64,000 nt of DNA from Eriocheir sinensis. Lineage: Eukaryota > Arthropoda > Malacostraca > Decapoda > Varunidae. The notes beneath the pieces were generated by a model that was not told where the DNA came from, ran no database searches, and saw nothing but the letters and a program-made list of their open reading frames with translations. The position numbers and the translations under genes were made by a program. Shown here piece by piece: positions 61,265-64,000 of this stretch; within the stretch, counting starts at the first letter, position 1, and each line of letters opens with the position of its first letter. Where the stretch lies: the NCBI RefSeq assembly GCF_024679095.1, contig NC_066516.1, positions 454,097-518,096 of the forward strand. Reading direction: 5' to 3'.

Positions 61265-63057
61265 CCACGCGAACAGTACCATCAAAGCCTCAGATCTTGC
61301 AGAACACTCATTCGCCAGCGTAAACGCGACTATGAAAAGCAAATTGCACGCGAAGCCAAGTCCAACCCGAAAAAGTTCTTCACGTATATAAGAACCAAAA
61401 AGAAGACAAAAAGCAATATCGGTCCCCTAAAAGATGAAAGTGACGTACTAACACAGGACAGTAGACAAATGGTCGAAATCCTAAACAGAAACTTCGCGTC
61501 TGTGTTCACGGTCGAGAATACCCAGTCCGTACCTGAGAGCCCTACCCCACTGATGGGGGGACTCCATCACAATCGACGAACGGGATGTGAAAAAGTATAG
61601 ACAAACTCGAGACAAACAAGTCCACCGGACCCGACGAATTGTCACCCAGGCTGCTCAAGGAACTCAAGCAGCAAATCCTCAAGCCACTCACCACTATCTA
61701 CAATCTGTCACTACAACAAAACAAAGTCCCAAAAGACTGGAAATAAGCGAATGTAACTCCGATCTACAAAAAGGGAGACAAAAGTGTGGCCCTAAACTAC
61801 AGACCAATCAGCCTGACCTCAGTGGCGGGAAAAATCCTCGAGATCATCAGAGACAAACTCGTTAGGTTCCTTGAAGACAACATCATTTCCGATGCTCAGC
61901 ACGGTTTCAGGAACAAGCGCTCGTGCTTAACCAATTTACTGGACTTCTTCCAAGGTATCTATGAAAACTGGGATAATCATATCCCCAGTGATGTTATATA
62001 TCTAGACTTTCAGAAAGCCTTTGACAAACTGCCACACGAAAGACTCCTCAAGAAACTTAAGTCGGCGGGGTTAGGCGACAATCTGACAGCGTGGATCAAA
62101 GACTGGCTCACTGGAAGAAAACAACGAGTTGTACTCAACGGACAGGCCTCCGAGTGGCTCCTGGTCACAAGTGGAGTGCTGGGACCCATACTTTTCATCA
62201 TATATATCAACGACCTAGAACTAGGATTAGAATCCAATCTTTCAAAATTTGCCGACGACACAAAGGTGGGTGGGAAGGCCCTCACAACGGCAGACTGCGA
62301 AATTAACCAGAGAGACCTGGACCAGATCACTCGGTGGTCAGAAAACTGGCAGATGTCCTTCAACACTACCAAATGTAAAGTAATGCATGTCGGATCCCGA
62401 AACAGCAACCACACATACCACATGGGTGGCGAACCACTACATGTTGTGCAAGAGGAAAGAGACCTCGGGGTCACCATCAGCAGTGACTTGAAACAAACAA
62501 AACACTGCAAGTCCGCCTGTAAGAAAGCCAATACAATGCTTGGGTTCATAGCGAGGAACTTCGAATACAAGACGCCGGGAGTTATGTTATCCTTGTATAA
62601 TTCGCTGGTAAGGCCCCACCTGGAATACGCCGTGCAATTCTGGTCTCCAAATTACAGGAAAGACATTGAATTACTTGAGAGAGTACAGCGCCGCGCCACG
62701 AAGATGATACCATCACTGAGGACGAAGCCCTATGAAGAGCGACTCGAGCGACTCAACCTCTTCACGTTGGAAAAGAGACGACTGCGGGGAGACATGATAC
62801 AAGTCTTCAAGTACCTGAACAAGTTCGGCAACGTTGATCACTCCAAACTCCTCACGCTACAAACTAACCTGAGAACAAGAAACAACGGAAAATCAATTCA
62901 AACAAAGCGATGCAATACCGACATCGGCAGGAGTTATTTATCGAATAGAGTTGTTCGCCACTGGAACAGCCTTCCTGCAGAAGTGGTTAGCGCAGAGACC
63001 ATCAACTCCTTCAAGAAACGCATTGATCGCTACTTTGCTGCATCGGGAGTGAACTGA
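61265..63057 (+). pseudogene. CR1-like ORF2 reverse transcriptase, inactivated
   Basis: The pre-RT region (RQRKRDYEKQIAREAKSN, NFASVFT) is in one frame to about 61560. Two frame changes follow (about 61555 and 61596). From 61597 the frame holds to 63057 except for TAA at 61744-61746. Motifs seen: STGPDELSPR, VTPIYKKGDK, NYRPISLTS, QHGFRNKRSC, YLDFQKAFDK, FADDTK (both catalytic Asp kept), LVRPHLEY, RRATKMIPSL, EKRRLRGD and WNSLPAEVV. Where relatives have SGVPQGSVLGP, this copy has SGVLGP, a clean 15-bp loss after 62178. The last 423 codons after the TAA are open, which is unusually long for a dead copy. Confidence 0.88.
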
Positions 63058-63204
63058 ACATTCCCAAGAGTAGATACACAAGTGCTTTAATCCTTCCCTG
63101 CAAGCCACTCCTATGGCAAACGGATTGATTAAATCACTGAACGCAGGCAGCCAATAAAGAGCCAAATGGCTTTCTGCTGCCTGCTAGTCCATGTTTCCAT
63201 GTTT
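61265..63204 (+). mobile_element. 5'-truncated CR1-like non-LTR retrotransposon
   Basis: It carries ORF2 from just upstream of the reverse transcriptase to the normal C-terminus (63057) and a 3'UTR of about 147 bp. The end has a small hairpin (AGCC AAAT GGCT) and two tandem copies of CCATGTTT, followed at once by (TCC)n. ORF1 and the endonuclease are missing. It is related to the 27.3-32.6 kb element (shared NYRPISLTS, QHGFR-KRSCLTNLLDFF and YLDFQKAFDK) but clearly diverged, so these are separate families or old subfamilies. Confidence 0.88.
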
Positions 63205-63220
63205 CCTCCTCCTCCTCCTT
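63205..63220. repeat. (TCC)n at the 3' edge of the CR1-like element
   Basis: A short TCC run directly after the CCATGTTT repeats. Confidence 0.9.
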
Positions 63221-63740
63221 GATTACCCTTTAACCATGCAATTATCGTTTCTCGTTTGTTGTTTGCATCTTCGTCCCCTCACCATCATTTGCACCATCTT
63301 CATCTTCGTCACCATCACCTACAACAGCAACAACGACAACAATAATTACCTTCCTTGAAAAGTGTTATAAAAATTATCAGCATCTTTCTTTTCTGTCTCA
63401 CACTCTTTTCTTGCCTTCCCTATACTTCCCATTCCTTTCCTTTTCTGCCACTTGTCTTTCCCCTTCTCACCACCACCCCTCTTCCCCTCTCTCTCTCTCT
63501 CTCTCTCTCCTGCATTATTTTTTTCTCCTCTAACATCGGTCACCTCAGGTTCCCCTCACCTCATCATTATCTGTTCCCCATCTATTCTCCTTCCCCACCT
63601 CATATTTTTCTATCTTCTATCTTTTTTCTTCTATTTATCCTATCGTCCGTCGCCCCACTTTCCTCCATCATTCCCAAACACTACAAACAGTTCACCTACG
63701 TTCGTTACTTTCTTATAACTCATCAACCACCATAATTTAC
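63221..63740. other. C/T-rich sequence with a short (TC)n
   Basis: (TC)n at about 63487-63509. No gene recognised. Confidence 0.45.
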
Positions 63741-64000
63741 CCTCGCCACAACCACATCTACCATCTTCATCATTGCTACTTAATAATCAACACCGCCTGT
63801 CCACCACCATCACTAAAACTACCAACGATAGCATTAGTATTTCATCACCATCAGCACTACCTCTCCATCGCCAATGCCACAACTTTCATTTATATAATTA
63901 GTATTTCATCACCACCAACACTATATATCTTCACCACCATCACCACAACCACCATCTATATTATTATCATTTCATCACCACCAACACCACCTCTCCACCA
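63741..64000. repeat. CAC/ATC-rich degenerate repeat, running off the window
   Basis: ATTTCATCACCA recurs near 63838, 63902 and 63969, giving a loose 64-67 bp period among CACCAC/CATCAC words. The array continues past the end. Confidence 0.65.

Noticed and set aside
57822..61323. Two overlapping frames of 1,035 and 1,137 codons rich in Pro, His, Thr and Cys
   Set aside because: They are products of a 25-bp stop-free tandem repeat. Several frames are open at once, the unit length is not a multiple of three, and there is no conserved start, domain or codon bias.

Overview
The window looks like nuclear DNA from an animal, most likely an arthropod and probably a decapod crustacean. The evidence is an extreme density of long microsatellites (mainly CT/GA, GT/CA, TA and ATT), several decayed CR1-like and jockey-like non-LTR retrotransposons, tRNA-derived SINEs, and no compact gene layout. 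The taxon is inferred from general repeat character, not proven. I found no host protein gene, rRNA gene or intact tRNA gene that I could defend. The only protein-coding sequence I can support belongs to transposable elements.

Layout. 0-10 kb: microsatellites, an antisense tRNA-derived SINE (1703-2066), an antisense CR1-like 3' fragment inside a GA microsatellite (2565-3024), degenerate tandem repeats, and a hairpin-rich repeat (7766-7881) with a second copy at 17522. 10.5-11.7 kb: a 1.13-kb terminal-inverted-repeat element with palindrome-rich ends. 12-25 kb: mostly simple repeats, including a palindromic TG/TA/CA compound tract near 20.6-21.1 kb. 25.7-26.2 kb: a short hAT-like non-autonomous element. 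27.3-32.6 kb: the best element of the window, an apparently full-length CR1-like retrotransposon (about 930-bp 5'UTR, ORF1 with zinc finger and esterase, ORF2 with endonuclease and reverse transcriptase, 3'UTR) lying inside a TCC microsatellite. 33-36 kb: two SINE copies in opposite orientation and an old CR1-like relic with a nested insertion. 36-55 kb: simple repeats, polypurine tracts, minisatellites, a tiny CR1-like 3' end inside a tandem repeat, and a 270-bp MITE. 55-58 kb: two further 5'-truncated retrotransposon relics. 57.9-60.9 kb: a 3-kb C-rich minisatellite built on a 25-bp unit. 61.3-63.2 kb: another CR1-like copy inside a TCC repeat. The end of the window is a CAC/ATC-rich repeat running off the edge.

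How it works together. The retrotransposons would move by target-primed reverse transcription: the endonuclease nicks DNA, reverse transcriptase copies the RNA from its 3' end, and most copies are 5'-truncated. The most interesting pattern is that three CR1-like insertions (2.5, 27.3-32.6 and 61.3-63.2 kb) have the same microsatellite motif on both sides in the same orientation, as though each had split a pre-existing repeat. Two other copies also touch microsatellites at one or both ends. This suggests target preference for, or microhomology-driven integration into, simple repeats, and it is the main lead from this window.
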